A stretch of DNA of 64,000 nucleotides, taken from Scedosporium boydii. Its lineage: Eukaryota > Ascomycota > Sordariomycetes > Microascales > Microascaceae. Under the pieces are notes generated by a model. It saw only the letters and a program-made list of their open reading frames with translations, had not been told where the DNA came from and made no database searches. The stretch is from NCBI GenBank assembly GCA_002221725.1, contig NJFT01000072.1, positions 62,001 to 126,000 on the forward strand, written 5' to 3'. Below are positions 11,482-21,922 of this stretch, piece after piece (position 1 is the stretch's first letter; every line of letters begins with the position of its first letter). The translations under genes and the position numbers were made by a program.

Positions 11482-12583
11482 ATGTCCACGGCCGTAATCG
11501 ACGTCGACGACGTGATGGAGCCCTCCCTCCAATCTATCCTCGACCAAAAATCCCTCCGGTGGATCTTCGTCGGCGGCAAAGGCGGCGTCGGAAAGACCAC
11601 GACCTCCTCCTCGCTCGCCATCCAGCTCGCCAAAGTCCGCCGCTCCGTCCTCCTCATCTCCACCGATCCCGCGCACAACCTGTCCGACGCCTTTGGCCAG
11701 AAGTTCGGCAAGGAGGCGCGACCTATCAATGGCTTCGAGAACTTGAGCGCCATGGAGATCGACCCTAACGGGAGCATGCAGGATCTTCTTGCGGGTCAGC
11801 TTGATGAGGGGGATGATGCTATGGGCGGGCTTGGAGGTGTTGTGCAAGATATGGCTGCGGCGGTGAGAATACTCCAGATCCTCAGTATAAGCCACACCCC
11901 TATCCGTGAATCTAATGGCTAACACTTGATGTTCTATTTAGATCCCCGGTATCGACGAAGCCATGTCCTTCGCGGAAGTCATCAAACAAGTCAAGAGCCT
12001 CCACTACGACGTAATCGTCTTCGACACCGCACCCACAGGCCACACCCTCCGCTTCCTCCAATTCCCCACCGTGCTAGAAAAGGCCCTCGCAAAAGTCACC
12101 CAGCTCTCCTCGCAATTCGGACCCCTCCTAAACGGCATCCTCGGACCCGGCGGCCAACTCCCCAACGGCCAGAACCTCAACGACACCATCGAGAAGCTCG
12201 AGGGCCTCCGCGCCACCATCAGCGAGGTGAACAACCAGTTCAAGGATGTCGCGCTCACCACGTTCGTGTGCGTGTGCATTCCCGAGTTCCTCTCGCTGTA
12301 CGAGACGGAGCGCATGATTCAGGAGCTGGGGAACTATGGGATCGATACCCACTCCATCGTCGTGAACCAGCTGCTCTTCCCTGGGAAGGGAAGTAATTGC
12401 GAGCAGTGTAATGCTAGGAGGAAGATGCAGAAGAAGTATCTTGAGCAGATTGAGGAGCTGTACGAGGATTTCAATGTCGTGAAGATGCCGTTGCTTGTGG
12501 AGGAGGTTCGTGGTAAGGAGAAGTTGGAGAAGTTTAGTGAGATGTTGGTACACCCTTATGTTCCCCCGGATCTAGATGAGTAG
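11482..12583 (+). CDS. GET3: GET3/ASNA1 tail-anchored protein targeting ATPase
   Basis: Cytosolic homodimeric ATPase that takes tail-anchored membrane proteins from the Get4/5-Sgt2 complex to the Get1/2 receptor at the endoplasmic reticulum. Exons 11482-11862 and 11942-12583 give 340 residues, the usual family length. The 79-nt intron has donor GTGAGA, branch GGCTAACAC and acceptor ATTTAG, and falls between codons. The deviant P-loop [10 protein letters not shown] occupies residues 31-40, the switch I block STDPAHN follows at 60-66, the [11 protein letters not shown] block is at about 154-164, and the zinc-binding CEQC motif that bridges the dimer is at residues 280-283. All are intact. It is convergent with MPE1. 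A bacterial ArsA origin is excluded by the single ATPase domain and the CxxC. Confidence 0.97.
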
Positions 12584-13357
12584 GAGCAGGATATCGCGGA
12601 ATACGAGTAGATGATAGACGCACGAATGAGAAAAAAAAAATAGTAATGACGAAATGTAATGCATCGTCAGCGCGCCTATCCCACCCAGTGTGATCACATA
12701 TTCAGCTTTCTAAGGTTGGTTCGAGACCAGCTTGGTTTGTCGTCTTGCCGATTCAATTTACACATGCAGTTCATCACAAGTTCCAGTGTCACATAATCAC
12801 ATAAGATCGCAAGTTAAAAAACATCAGTTTGTTGAGTTAAACGCACTCAATTCATTTCCATAAAAAAAGGAGCCTCATGCCCTCTGTCCCTGGCATCTAT
12901 GAAACAAAACATAACCCTTTTCCATACAGGTTATATACAACACAAAACGCTAACCGACAACTCGGCCAGGACGCCGCCTGGGAGTGTGTTTCTCCTCTCA
13001 AAACGCCAATAAACACCCCCTTCCATCCCCTTTGAAGGGGCTACATGAATGCAAATGACCAAACCAAACGAAACAACTAATAAAACCATTGACCACCAAA
13101 CATTTTGATGATCATCATGTACCGTCCCCTCCGTTTACGAACGGAGTGGCAAACAAGGCTCTTCCCCTAGGACAGGCGATATGCCATGATGTAGTTGTAA
13201 AGTCGTGAAAAAGTTTCCTCGTGTGTGTGATGATGGATGCCGAAAACGCCAGGTCGTTCTATAGTGTACAAATAGAGAATGTTGATAACCGAGTTGCCAA
13301 GCTTCAATACAGTATTCCTTCCGTCAAGGACGCCGGAAGGAGTGCGAAGCATAGCGG
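12584..13357. other. Convergent intergenic stretch, GET3 / MPE1
   Basis: Holds the two facing 3' untranslated regions. Only short open frames without motifs; no gene supported. Confidence 0.5.
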
Positions 13358-15501
13358 CTATAGTTCTCGGTAGTCGCTGGGGCGGACTCGCTTTTGTCGG
13401 TTATGGTGACGGTGGGGGTTCACGGGCTTCCTGAAGTAGGCATCCTCTTCAGAGCCGCCGCCCATCTGGTTGTTGAAGTGATTGCCGGGACCTTGGTTAT
13501 AGCCCTGGTTGTGGAAATTTCTGTTGCGTTGGTAGCCGTTCATGCCGCCGCCATTCATGCCAGCGCCATTCATTCCCTGGCCCATCATACCTCCCCCGTT
13601 CATGTGGCTGCCGTTCATACCGCCGTTCATGGCAGGGTTCATGGGCGGGTTCATGCCTCCTCCCATCATATTACCGTTCATTCCAGGCATCATTCCATGA
13701 AACATGTTGTTGTCCATGGGAGGAAAGCCGCCTCCCATGGGCATACCCATCATAGCAGGGTTCATCATGGGCATCCCCATTGGCATCCCCATGTTAGGCA
13801 TTCCACCCATTCCCATCATGTTCATGGGGGAAAAGGGCATCATAGGCATATTGGGCATATTAGGCATTCCCATCATACCGCTCATAGCATTGGGTCCATT
13901 CATAAATTGCGGCATGCCTGCAGTGTTTTGTTGTTCTTTCTCCATCTTTTGTTGCATGGCCTTGGGGGCCTTGGGGATCTTGGGATTTTCAAGGAGCTCA
14001 TCCGCGGGCCGCTTCTTTGTGGTGGTACTCGACTGGGTTGTATCCGGAGTGGTTGTTCCGGCATCAGTAACCGCCGTCTCCTGGCTCTTACCGGTTCCAT
14101 CAGATTGTGTCGCTTGGTCGCTAGCAGCGGTGGATTGGGGACTTGAGACTTTCACAGCTGCATCCGTCTTCTCCGTGCCACTTTCGGCTCCGTCCACCTG
14201 AGGTCCGGGAGATTTGGACTTTGTTGTGGAATCGGCGGCAGGGCTCTTAGGCGCGGGGCTTGGACTCTTGGATGCCTCCTTGTCCTTCTCCTGCAAGTAC
14301 TCCTTTATCTTTTCAGTCATTTCATCATCGGGCTTGAGGTCGTCAATGAGGACGCCTTCGGCCTTGCAAGCAGGGCAGACGAAGTCGCTTTCGATGAGAG
14401 CATTGGTTATGCAATCATTGCAGTACGTCTTCCCACAGCACGGCGTCTTCATTGGCTCTATGAACATTTTCTTGTCCACTGGACATTCCAGACCCTTCTC
14501 ACGAAGTTCCTTATCCGCAGCAGTCTCTCCCTTGGCAGTGGCCGAAGACTTGGCCTTGGCCTGGTATTTTTCCCACGATGCCTTATCAGGTCTAGCAATG
14601 ACGAAATCCCCGTCCGCATTCACCATGATACCAGCTGGTCGCTTCGCCTCATCATCTCCACCAGATTGTGCTAGAGCTACGCTCTTGTCCACCGTTGTCA
14701 GGAATGATCGGGGAATACCCGTCGTCCGCTTAACACGGCGTCGGTTGTCATAGTCGGGATCATCATTGGTAGGGCACATCTGAATCCAATGGCCCTTTTC
14801 TCCACAGCGATAGCAAATGTATCCGTTCGGAGGATCATGATCAGGGACATTCGCAGGACGATGGGTTCCGGGTTTATTGAAAAAGACGGGTTTCTCACTA
14901 AAATAGTAAAGATGGTTAGCATGCTGCACGAATAATAATAATAATCATACTTGTAAAACAAGGGAGGAGAAGGGGAGGGGGTGAAACATACTGAGCTAGA
15001 TCTTCTCGCTCTGCAGACCACGCGCCCGAGAGGACTTGGAACATTGCTTGCATCTTCTCTTGCTCGGTTGATGCCTCCTGGATCGTCGTCGAGGCTGCCT
15101 TATCCGCCTTATCCTTGGCGGCTTGGTCCTTCTTGAAAGAAGACTTGGCATGACCTGGCATTTTACCGGTGACATATCGGGCGGCCTTTCCCGCGCCAGG
15201 CTTGATGGCGGGAAGGCGCCGAGCGGTTACGACTGTCGCTCGTGGAATGATCGTTGTGTCGTCATCGTATTCTAAGATAGGTTAGCATATAGCTCAAAAC
15301 GGGAATGCTCACTAGGGTAGGTTACTTGCCTTCTTTGCCATCCTCACTATAGATCGCCAGGTCGAAGTCCGTTCCATCGCCAAGACCGCTCTTGATAATG
15401 ATATCTCGCTTTAATTCGAAGACGGAGATGCCTGTACCGTCGAACTCAACTCGAGTGGGCTCCTTCTGAGACTTGAATTTGAAAAAGACTGAAGACGGCA
15501 T
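13358..15501 (-). CDS. MPE1: Mpe1/RBBP6-type cleavage and polyadenylation factor
   Basis: Nuclear subunit of the cleavage and polyadenylation factor that couples poly(A)-signal recognition to Ysh1 endonuclease activation. Three exons, 15501-15330, 15271-14992 and 14897-13358, encode 663 residues. The N-terminus is a ubiquitin-like DWNN domain (about 1-80). A CCHC zinc knuckle is at Cys179, Cys182, His187, Cys192, and a RING/U-box-like zinc domain runs from Cys289 to Cys328 (CPVDKKMF, PCCGKTYCNDC, CPAC). The C-terminal half is low complexity: Ser/Thr/Pro-rich, then strikingly Met/Gly/Asn-rich. Intron 1 (58 nt) begins with GC rather than GT; only this donor preserves the frame, giving DGKEEYDDDTT. 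Intron 2 (94 nt) is ordinary, with donor GTATGT and a GCTAACC branch. Confidence 0.95.
15272..15329 (-). other. Non-canonical GC-AG intron in MPE1
   Basis: On the coding strand the exon ends in GAAG and the intron starts GCAAGT, the known form of GC donors. It ends ATCTTAG, with branch TGCTAACC 8-15 nt upstream. Using the nearby GTAACC as donor would shift the downstream frame, whereas the GC donor gives the expected DWNN sequence. Confidence 0.85.
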
Positions 15502-16906
15502 CGTGATGTCGGTAGAGGTCTGATGCTGTATGTCGATTTACTTCAAACTGTTCTTGGTGCTTGTCACGAAAAATCAAAAAAAGCGATTCCTCCCAAAGGT
15601 CTTCTGCCACTCTTCGGCCTAGTCGCGCCGGGCAGAGTCAGAATGCACTTCCGTGGCTTTGTCCTCGACTGGCAATATGTCAGGAGCGGACGCAGGAATC
15701 AACTAGAACAGGTATCTTGAATTTGTGAAGAAGGAAAAAAAAAAGAGAAAAGGAGAAAGTATTGTATCTCGACGACAATGACCCTTCGCGATCTCTGCAA
15801 CAGTAACAAGAAATAGAAAGTTTTCAATTCTGATTGAGTGTTGAGGGATGCCCGGAGTCAATAAAGGGAAAATTGGGATTTTTTTTTCTTTGAATGGGAT
15901 TAATACAAAGCCAGAAGGGGCAACCGCCACACGTCTGGATAAGATGGATGCCCTTTGATCACTTGTTTCTTGCTTGGGTATTGCTGCGTGCTCTTCCTCT
16001 TCAGTGTTCTCCTCTTCGCCTCGAGTTAGAACCTCGTCCACAACCAGCTCTAATAGGCTCCTTGGTGCAGAACGTCTTCCTCCACCCTGCCGGTGTTCTG
16101 GGGATAGCAGAACCAACACGAATTGGTCGGGCGCGTTGTTTTCGTTGATACCTAGATGATGAGTGATTAGGGTCGCCAACAATGGAATGTCCAACTGTCA
16201 CAGTGGTCGTGGGTGGCTGGCGTTTCGATGATACAAGTTTGGCCGCTTCGATGACCCAAATGAAGGGTAAAAAAGGCCAAAAGTTGACCAGGACCAATAA
16301 ATCAATTAAATCTCGATGAATACCGTCGTCATGTAGATGGAATCCGCGTCAGGAAAGATTGGGGAGTGATGAAGGGGAGAGATTCGCAAGTGCGGAATCG
16401 TGGTGAAAAGGGAGAGAAGGTGGAGTAAGAATCAGGCGTGACGACAAATACCTGCGTCCTTTTTCACTTCGCTTCTGTCTCTTTCTCGACTCCTTGCTGA
16501 CGCATCAGTGGAATGGAAATCCACGTGACATGGTAGTTAAGTACGTCATCAAAATCAATATGTAAATCACGTGATTTAATTCGACTCTTCGTACTTCGTA
16601 CTTCGTACGAAGTACCATGGTACCTCATACTTCTGATGAAACTTGCACTGTCGCAAAACTCTGTGACCAAAAACCCCCAAAGCACACTTTCTCTTGCCGC
16701 ATCTGGCCGCACTTAGACGAAGTGGTCCGTCTTCGTTTGGGTACTTCCGCAGCTAAATGCTTCCCAAGCAAACAATTCAATAACTTTTACGCAGCCCAGC
16801 CAATCTGCAACCCCGCCCCCTCCTTCCTCACTCGTGTTCTGGCTCTCCAAGTGCCCGCCTAATAAAGCAGGAGGGTGTTTGGAGCATTTGGGCTTGGTAC
16901 TTTTGA
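15502..16906. other. Divergent intergenic region, MPE1 / DUG1
   Basis: About 1.4 kb between divergent genes. Overlapping open frames at 15703-16297 show no motif and are rejected. It contains a CACGTGA-type E-box stretch near 16566-16574 and the nested palindrome cluster at 16587-16623. Confidence 0.5.
16587..16623. repeat. Nested palindrome and TACTTCGTA tandem cluster
   Basis: Two overlapping TACTTCGTA units (16592-16607) run into a perfect 16-bp palindrome, TACTTCGTACGAAGTA (16599-16614). This overlaps a second, 12-bp palindrome, GTACCATGGTAC (16612-16623). It lies in the MPE1/DUG1 shared upstream region, about 280 nt before the first DUG1 ATG. Confidence 0.85.
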
Positions 16907-18681
16907 ATGTACTCTCCAATGTCCTTTAGAATGCCCCGCACCTCGCTCGCCAGAGCAACTTCACGACTTGCCGTGTCGTTTCCTACCTTTCGATGTTCTA
17001 ATAACTTCTCGACCTTATCACACATTTCCCGCGCTACTGCTCCAAGATCTTCTCTTACATCGCTCACCCAACACTGTCCTCAGAAGCAGCTATTCAACCC
17101 CAGGAACTGCAGAACTTACCTTACACCTGATATTCGTGCACACCAAGCAAAGAAGATGGCTCCCCAACTAGACGGATTCTTCAAGCAGGTCGACGACTCG
17201 ACGGACCACTTCATCGACCGGTTGCGTCGGGCAGTTGCCATCCCCTCCATTTCCGCCGACGAAGCCCGCCGACCGGATGTCGTTCGAATGGGCGAGTGGC
17301 TCGGCGACGAGCTCAAGGCCCTAGGTGCTCATGTTGAGCTCCGACCCCTCGGTGAGCAACCCGGTAAGCCCGGTCTTCAGCTGCCGCCGGTGGTTCTCGC
17401 GCGCTACGGCAACGATAAGAACAAGAGGACGATCCTGGTCTACGGTCACTACGACGTGCAGCCCGCCGAAAAGTCCGACGGCTGGGCGACGGAGCCGTTT
17501 GATCTCACTGTTGATGAGCAGGGCAGGATGTTCGGCCGTGGCAGCACGGACGACAAGGGCCCTGTTCTCGGCTGGCTCAACGCCATTGAAGCACACCAAA
17601 AGGCCGGCGTCGACTTCCCCGTGAACCTTCTCATGTGCTTTGAGGGTATGGAAGAGTATGGTTCCGAGGGCCTCGACGACCTCATCGAAGCTGAGGGCAA
17701 GAAGTTTTTCGCCGACGCCGACGCCGTGTGTATTTCGGATAACTACTGGTTGGGAACTGAGAAGCCTTGCTTGACCTACGGATTGCGCGGCTGCAACTAC
17801 TACTCGATCGAGGTCTCCGGCCCGGGTGCGGATTTGCACAGCGGAGTTTTCGGCGGTACCGCCCAGGAACCTATGACCGATCTCGTCAGGCTCATGGGTT
17901 CTCTTGTTGATACTGACGGCAACATTCAAATCCCTGGAATTATGGAGCAAGTGGCGCCTGTCACGGCGGACGAGGAGGCTTTGTACGACAACATTTCCTT
18001 CACGATGGACAACATCTACGAGTCTCTCGGTAGCAAGACGACCATCTTTGATGATAAGAAGCAGACTCTCATGCGCCGATGGCGTTTCCCTTCGCTCTCT
18101 CTTCACGGTATTGAGGGGGCCTTCGCGGCGCCCGGAGCGAAGACCGTTATCCCCGCCAAGGTCATTGGCAAGTTCTCTATTCGCTCGGTTCCCGACATGG
18201 AGATTGAGAAGACCAACGAGCTCGTCTGCAAGTTCGTCCAGGACGAGTTCGCCAAGCTCAAGAGCAAGAACACCCTCAGCGTCTACCCTCAGCACTGTGG
18301 CAAGTGGTGGGTTGCGTCGCCTAAGCACTGGAATTTCAGCGCCGCCGCTAAGGCGGTTGAGCGGGTGTGGGGTGTGCAGCCCGACTATACTCGCGAGGGG
18401 GGAAGGTAAGTTCAAATATTGTCTTCATTTATCACCGGCCATAGGCATTCGCCCTTCCCGTTATTATACCCGACTAACATTATTTTACCTTTTCTTCTAG
18501 CATTCCTGTAACCCTCACTTTCGAGCAGGCTACCAGAAAGAACGTTCTTCTTCTACCTATGGGCAGTTCGACTGATGGTGCTCACTCTATCAACGAGAAG
18601 CTGGATAAGAGGAACTACATTGAGGGTATCAAGCTCCTGGGTGCCTATCTTCACTATGTTGCGGAGGAGCCTCAGTCGTAG
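16907..18681 (+). CDS. DUG1: Dug1-type Cys-Gly metallodipeptidase (M20)
   Basis: M20 zinc dipeptidase that splits Cys-Gly in the cytosolic glutathione degradation route; the human relative is CNDP2. Exons run to 18405 and from 18501 to 18681. The 95-nt intron (GTAAGT, branch GACTAAC, acceptor TTCTAG) splits a Ser codon. From the ATG at 17156 (MAPQLDGFF) the protein is 476 residues, close to yeast Dug1. The metal site is visible: [10 protein letters not shown] (His), [10 protein letters not shown] (bridging Asp), [12 protein letters not shown] (Glu pair), CISDNYW (Asp) and the late SSTDGAHS (His). The frame also stays open for 83 codons upstream to an ATG at 16907, preceded at once by TGA. That leader has many Arg and Ser and a single acidic residue, like a mitochondrial presequence. 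The 17156 start has the better context. Both may be used. Confidence 0.95.
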
Positions 18682-19201
18682 ACATTTGCTCGTTCGCGTT
18701 GTGTATCATAATGTCAATATAGAGGAGGTAGAGGCCACGGAGTATACCCAGCTGGATGAACAGAAGAGATTCCCCCACGGCGGATTTACCTGTCGTCCCA
18801 TCTCATTTAAATGTCGGGAGCACATTACTTTATGTATGTGGAACGATTCAATTTGGTCTACCATGGATACGATACCGATACACCCCAGAATAATATGAAA
18901 TACACTGATGTGCCCAGCTCTGATTAGAAGAACCCTTGGGTAAACTGACTCATCACGACCGAACCAAAAAAATAAAAGCCACGTAGTATGGCACCGACCC
19001 TATTATATGCTAGACGTGTGGAGCAATTCGAATCAGCTGTCGAAGAAAGCTCAGCACACCGGGTATCATCCCCATTTAGAACCCAATATATCCCAAGTAG
19101 AAATGCTCCCAACCCTCTTGCCCAAGACCGGCAAGGAAAACTCCGAAACGGAAGGAAATAGACAAAGGAGAAAAGGATAAAAACGCCCGTCGTCTTAAGC
19201 C
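18682..19201. other. Convergent intergenic stretch, DUG1 / Yippee-like
   Basis: Facing 3' regions of DUG1 (+) and the Yippee-type gene (-). No gene or repeat seen. Confidence 0.5.
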
Positions 19202-19918
19202 TTAAGCTCTGTCGTAAGTGACCTGACTCCTCCTCCGCTTCGCAACAATCTCTGGATCCCAAGTCCCAGCAAAAATCTCATCGCATTCATCTTCATCATC
19301 CGAGTCAAACTCAACATCCACATCCGACCCAACGCTCCCTGCCTTCCCGGTATGGAAGCCCCCGGCGCCAGGCGAAACCGGCACGTCCTCCCAGCTGCGA
19401 TACGTAACAACCCTCTCGGTCTCTAGAATGAACTTGCCGACCTTGTAGCGCTGGCTGTGCTCCTTGGCATCGACGTACTTCCAGCCGAGCTTGGTCTGGC
19501 ACACCTGGCACAGAATATCTGCGACGGTATGCCATCCCGTGACGAGCTGGCGGCTTTCGCACCGCGCAACGCGGATGTTGATGAGGTCGGCCGTGGAGTA
19601 CGACGTGGAGGCGGAAGGGTCGGTGGGCGGAGCCACGAGGTAGGCGCGACCGTGGCGGCCCGTGAAGCCTTTACTTATGATTTGGGAGGCGAGGGCGAGG
19701 TCGGTTGCGCAGGTTGAGCAGCGGAGGGTGTCTGGGTGGGTTCGGGATAGGCGGAGTTTTGAGGTAGGGGCCGGCGCTGTTTCGGAGGAGGCGGGTTGCT
19801 TGGAGGGCGAGGAGAAGAGGGAGAAGTCGAGTGAGCGGCCCGGGCGGAGGGAGAATTTGAGGCTCGGGAGGAGGAATGTTGGGAAAGTTGGACGGGTGGT
19901 GGTCTTGTCCTTGCCCAT
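19202..19918 (-). CDS. Yippee-type zinc-binding protein, extended
   Basis: Member of the Yippee/Mis18/cereblon beta-fold family; yeast Moh1 and the animal YPEL proteins are relatives, and Moh1 works with the GID ubiquitin ligase. The chosen start (MGKDKTTTRPTF, 19918) gives 238 residues. The frame is open for 69 more codons upstream, but that part is compositionally unlike a protein and probably leader. Zinc ligands are two CxxC pairs, Cys67/Cys70 (RCSTC) and Cys137/Cys140 (CQVC), with GRHGRAYLV and GWHTVADILC matching the family core, then LGWKYV. Compared with typical Yippee proteins of about 120 residues it has a 60-residue N-terminal extension, an insert between the zinc pairs (PPTDPSASTSYST) and an acidic tail (DSDDEDECDE) followed by a basic end. 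No intron is needed. Confidence 0.88.
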   Translation of the reverse strand: MGKDKTTTRPTFPTFLLPSLKFSLRPGRSLDFSLFSSPSKQPASSETAPAPTSKLRLSRTHPDTLRCSTCATDLALASQIISKGFTGRHGRAYLVAPPTDPSASTSYSTADLINIRVARCESRQLVTGWHTVADILCQVCQTKLGWKYVDAKEHSQRYKVGKFILETERVVTYRSWEDVPVSPGAGGFHTGKAGSVGSDVDVEFDSDDEDECDEIFAGTWDPEIVAKRRRSQVTYDRA

Positions 19919-21175
19919 GGTTGGTTTTCTTGAGGTCGCGACGAAGTGGGCGTCGCGAGGGAGTGAGCGCTTTGTGAATATCGATCGGGGACGGGAGAGG
20001 TCGGCTTTCACCGGAAGAGTGGTACGATGCTGTTCGGTCGAGGGCGGATCGCGCAGCGAAGAGTTAGGTCTGGCCAGCCGAACAGTAGAAAAGCAACAAG
20101 CCGAACAGGTCACAACTGCAATCAAAAGAAACTTGAAAGATGAAAAAAAGGTCGAAAGGAAAAAAGTGAGAAAAAAAAAAAAGCGGCGTGACCCCTACTT
20201 TTTGGGGTGACTAGCACGGCTATGTAGATAATACAGTGGGAGGTCAGGCGCCCAATTCTAGGCTAGGCCCCTCCAACTTATTCTCCGGCTCCCTCCAATT
20301 CTCCAATCCAAGCGGGACGTGGCGGTAAAGCCCTCTAGTGCTGTTTTTAGATGTTTTGGCTCTTGTGATTCTTGCGACACTTTTTGTTGGCACACTGGGT
20401 ACGCCGACAAGACCCTGAACTAAAGAAGATCGCCAGTAACTTTCAGGGACGAAAAGGAGTTGAGGATTCAAGATTCGAGACAGTGACCATTCAAGGTTCA
20501 ACGTTGGGAGAAGGCAGAGCCCCGCATCACATCACGGGCGAGGGTCGCATCAAATTCCTTATCGATAATGCAAAGCGTCATGGGGTGACTTGGGCTTGGA
20601 GGGGTCGACACAACAGACTGCGGGGTAAGTGTAACAAGTCGTGGTTTGGACTTTTGGAGAGTACGAAGTACCTCAGTAAGTTACCCTGGAATTGAGAAAC
20701 CGCATCTGGTTTCCAACATGGGCAGCAATTTGAAGCGCAGCAACGATGCAAATTTGAAAGAGGACGGAGTTTGAGCAAGCCGCTCTGTTGGATTGTTCGA
20801 GGTATTTACACATGATTGAGGAACGAGTGCCATTCTGCATCTCAATCTTGTCTCAGCCTCGAGAACCTCACTCTTTGTGCTCTTTGGAGTTGGCCATCAT
20901 CGACAGAACAGGTAGCTTAGACGATCCTGATCACCCAATATTATCTTATGTGGTGCCGCGAACTTGATATTGCTTCAATGTTGATTCATGATTAGGGGGC
21001 TGTTGACAGCGCTGCAAGGACGGTGAAACACGGACGCTGCTCGGAAATGCAAGTCAACCAATGTTCCACAGACTTACAGATCAATGGACATTGAGGAGTA
21101 TAAGTCGAGTTTGAGCCAGCTTTTATTGTCATGGACTAATTCCAAACGTCGCACGAATTTTAATCAGCGTATGCT
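19919..21175. other. Intergenic stretch
   Basis: Upstream of the Yippee-type gene and of the APH-like gene. It contains one TACGAAGTA copy (20662-20670) and an A-rich run near 20160-20182. No gene supported. Confidence 0.5.
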
Positions 21176-21922
21176 ATGACAGCTACCATGATGGAACACG
21201 AGATGGATCCGGAACTCCAGACAACGAGGACCTTCGCAAAGACTACATTCACTAAGGCTATGCGGCCCGTTGTTCTCACCAACATTCATGGCATCGACGT
21301 CAGCAAGAAATGGACATCCCAGCGTATCTACAATGAAGTAGTCGCTCTCAAACTCGTGCGGGAGAAGACCAACATCCCCGTGCCCAAGGTCCTAGAGACG
21401 GGCGAAAGCGCACATGGGACGTTCCTCACAGTGGAGCGCCTCGACGGCATCCAGTTCGACGATATTCACCTGTGGTGCCGTCAAGAGCCTGTGGATGGGC
21501 GTCTCCCCGACGGGCACCAGCCTAAGAAGTGCAGCGCCTGCCAGGAGATAGCGAACCAGAACGCCAATACCTTCATCCGGGAGACACTGCTCCCGCAACT
21601 CAAAGCCCTCCGGTCCAACCTCTCCGGGTTTAACGGCACCGTCATCCCGCCGCCGTGGGTGACTGAGTACGATCGTCGGGAGACGTGGAAGCCTAAGACA
21701 TCCGAGATCGACGACGCGTTTGGTTTCTGTCATGGAGACCTAGGCCCGCAGAACGTTCTAATGGACCCCGATACCTTGCTGGTGTCCGGCGTAGTCGACT
21801 GGGAGAATGCTGGATTTTACCCCGACGAATTTGCGGACCAATGGTCCATGGACGTGAAAAGTTATTACGACTTATATAGAGATGAGGACTCACTTAGCCG
21901 GCTTGTTTCTCTGCTCGAGTAG
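21176..21922 (+). CDS. Aminoglycoside-phosphotransferase-fold kinase-like protein
   Basis: A protein of the APH/choline-kinase fold, a large family in filamentous fungi with mostly unknown small-molecule substrates. The single-exon frame gives 248 residues. N-lobe features are KTTFTKAMRP, then NEVVALKLVREKTNIPVPKVL, with Glu54 as the likely helix C residue. The catalytic loop is FCHGDLGPQNVL (His186, Asp188, Asn193) and the metal-binding motif is VVDWENAGFYP (Asp208). All catalytic residues are present, so it is probably active. It is short for the family because the C-terminal helical part is small. A CxxC-bearing insert (KKCSACQEIANQN) precedes the catalytic loop. The real substrate cannot be inferred, and nothing suggests it is an antibiotic resistance gene. 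A second in-frame ATG four codons later is possible. Confidence 0.85.
   Translation: MTATMMEHEMDPELQTTRTFAKTTFTKAMRPVVLTNIHGIDVSKKWTSQRIYNEVVALKLVREKTNIPVPKVLETGESAHGTFLTVERLDGIQFDDIHLWCRQEPVDGRLPDGHQPKKCSACQEIANQNANTFIRETLLPQLKALRSNLSGFNGTVIPPPWVTEYDRRETWKPKTSEIDDAFGFCHGDLGPQNVLMDPDTLLVSGVVDWENAGFYPDEFADQWSMDVKSYYDLYRDEDSLSRLVSLLE

Noticed and set aside
15703..16297. Minus-strand frames of 163 and 98 codons between MPE1 and DUG1
   Set aside because: Low-complexity ends, no motif, and they lie in a divergent promoter region.
19919..20125. 69-codon upstream extension of the Yippee-type gene
   Set aside because: Composition unlike the family and the MGKDK start gives a normal protein; kept as probable leader, although a mitochondrial-type extension is not excluded.
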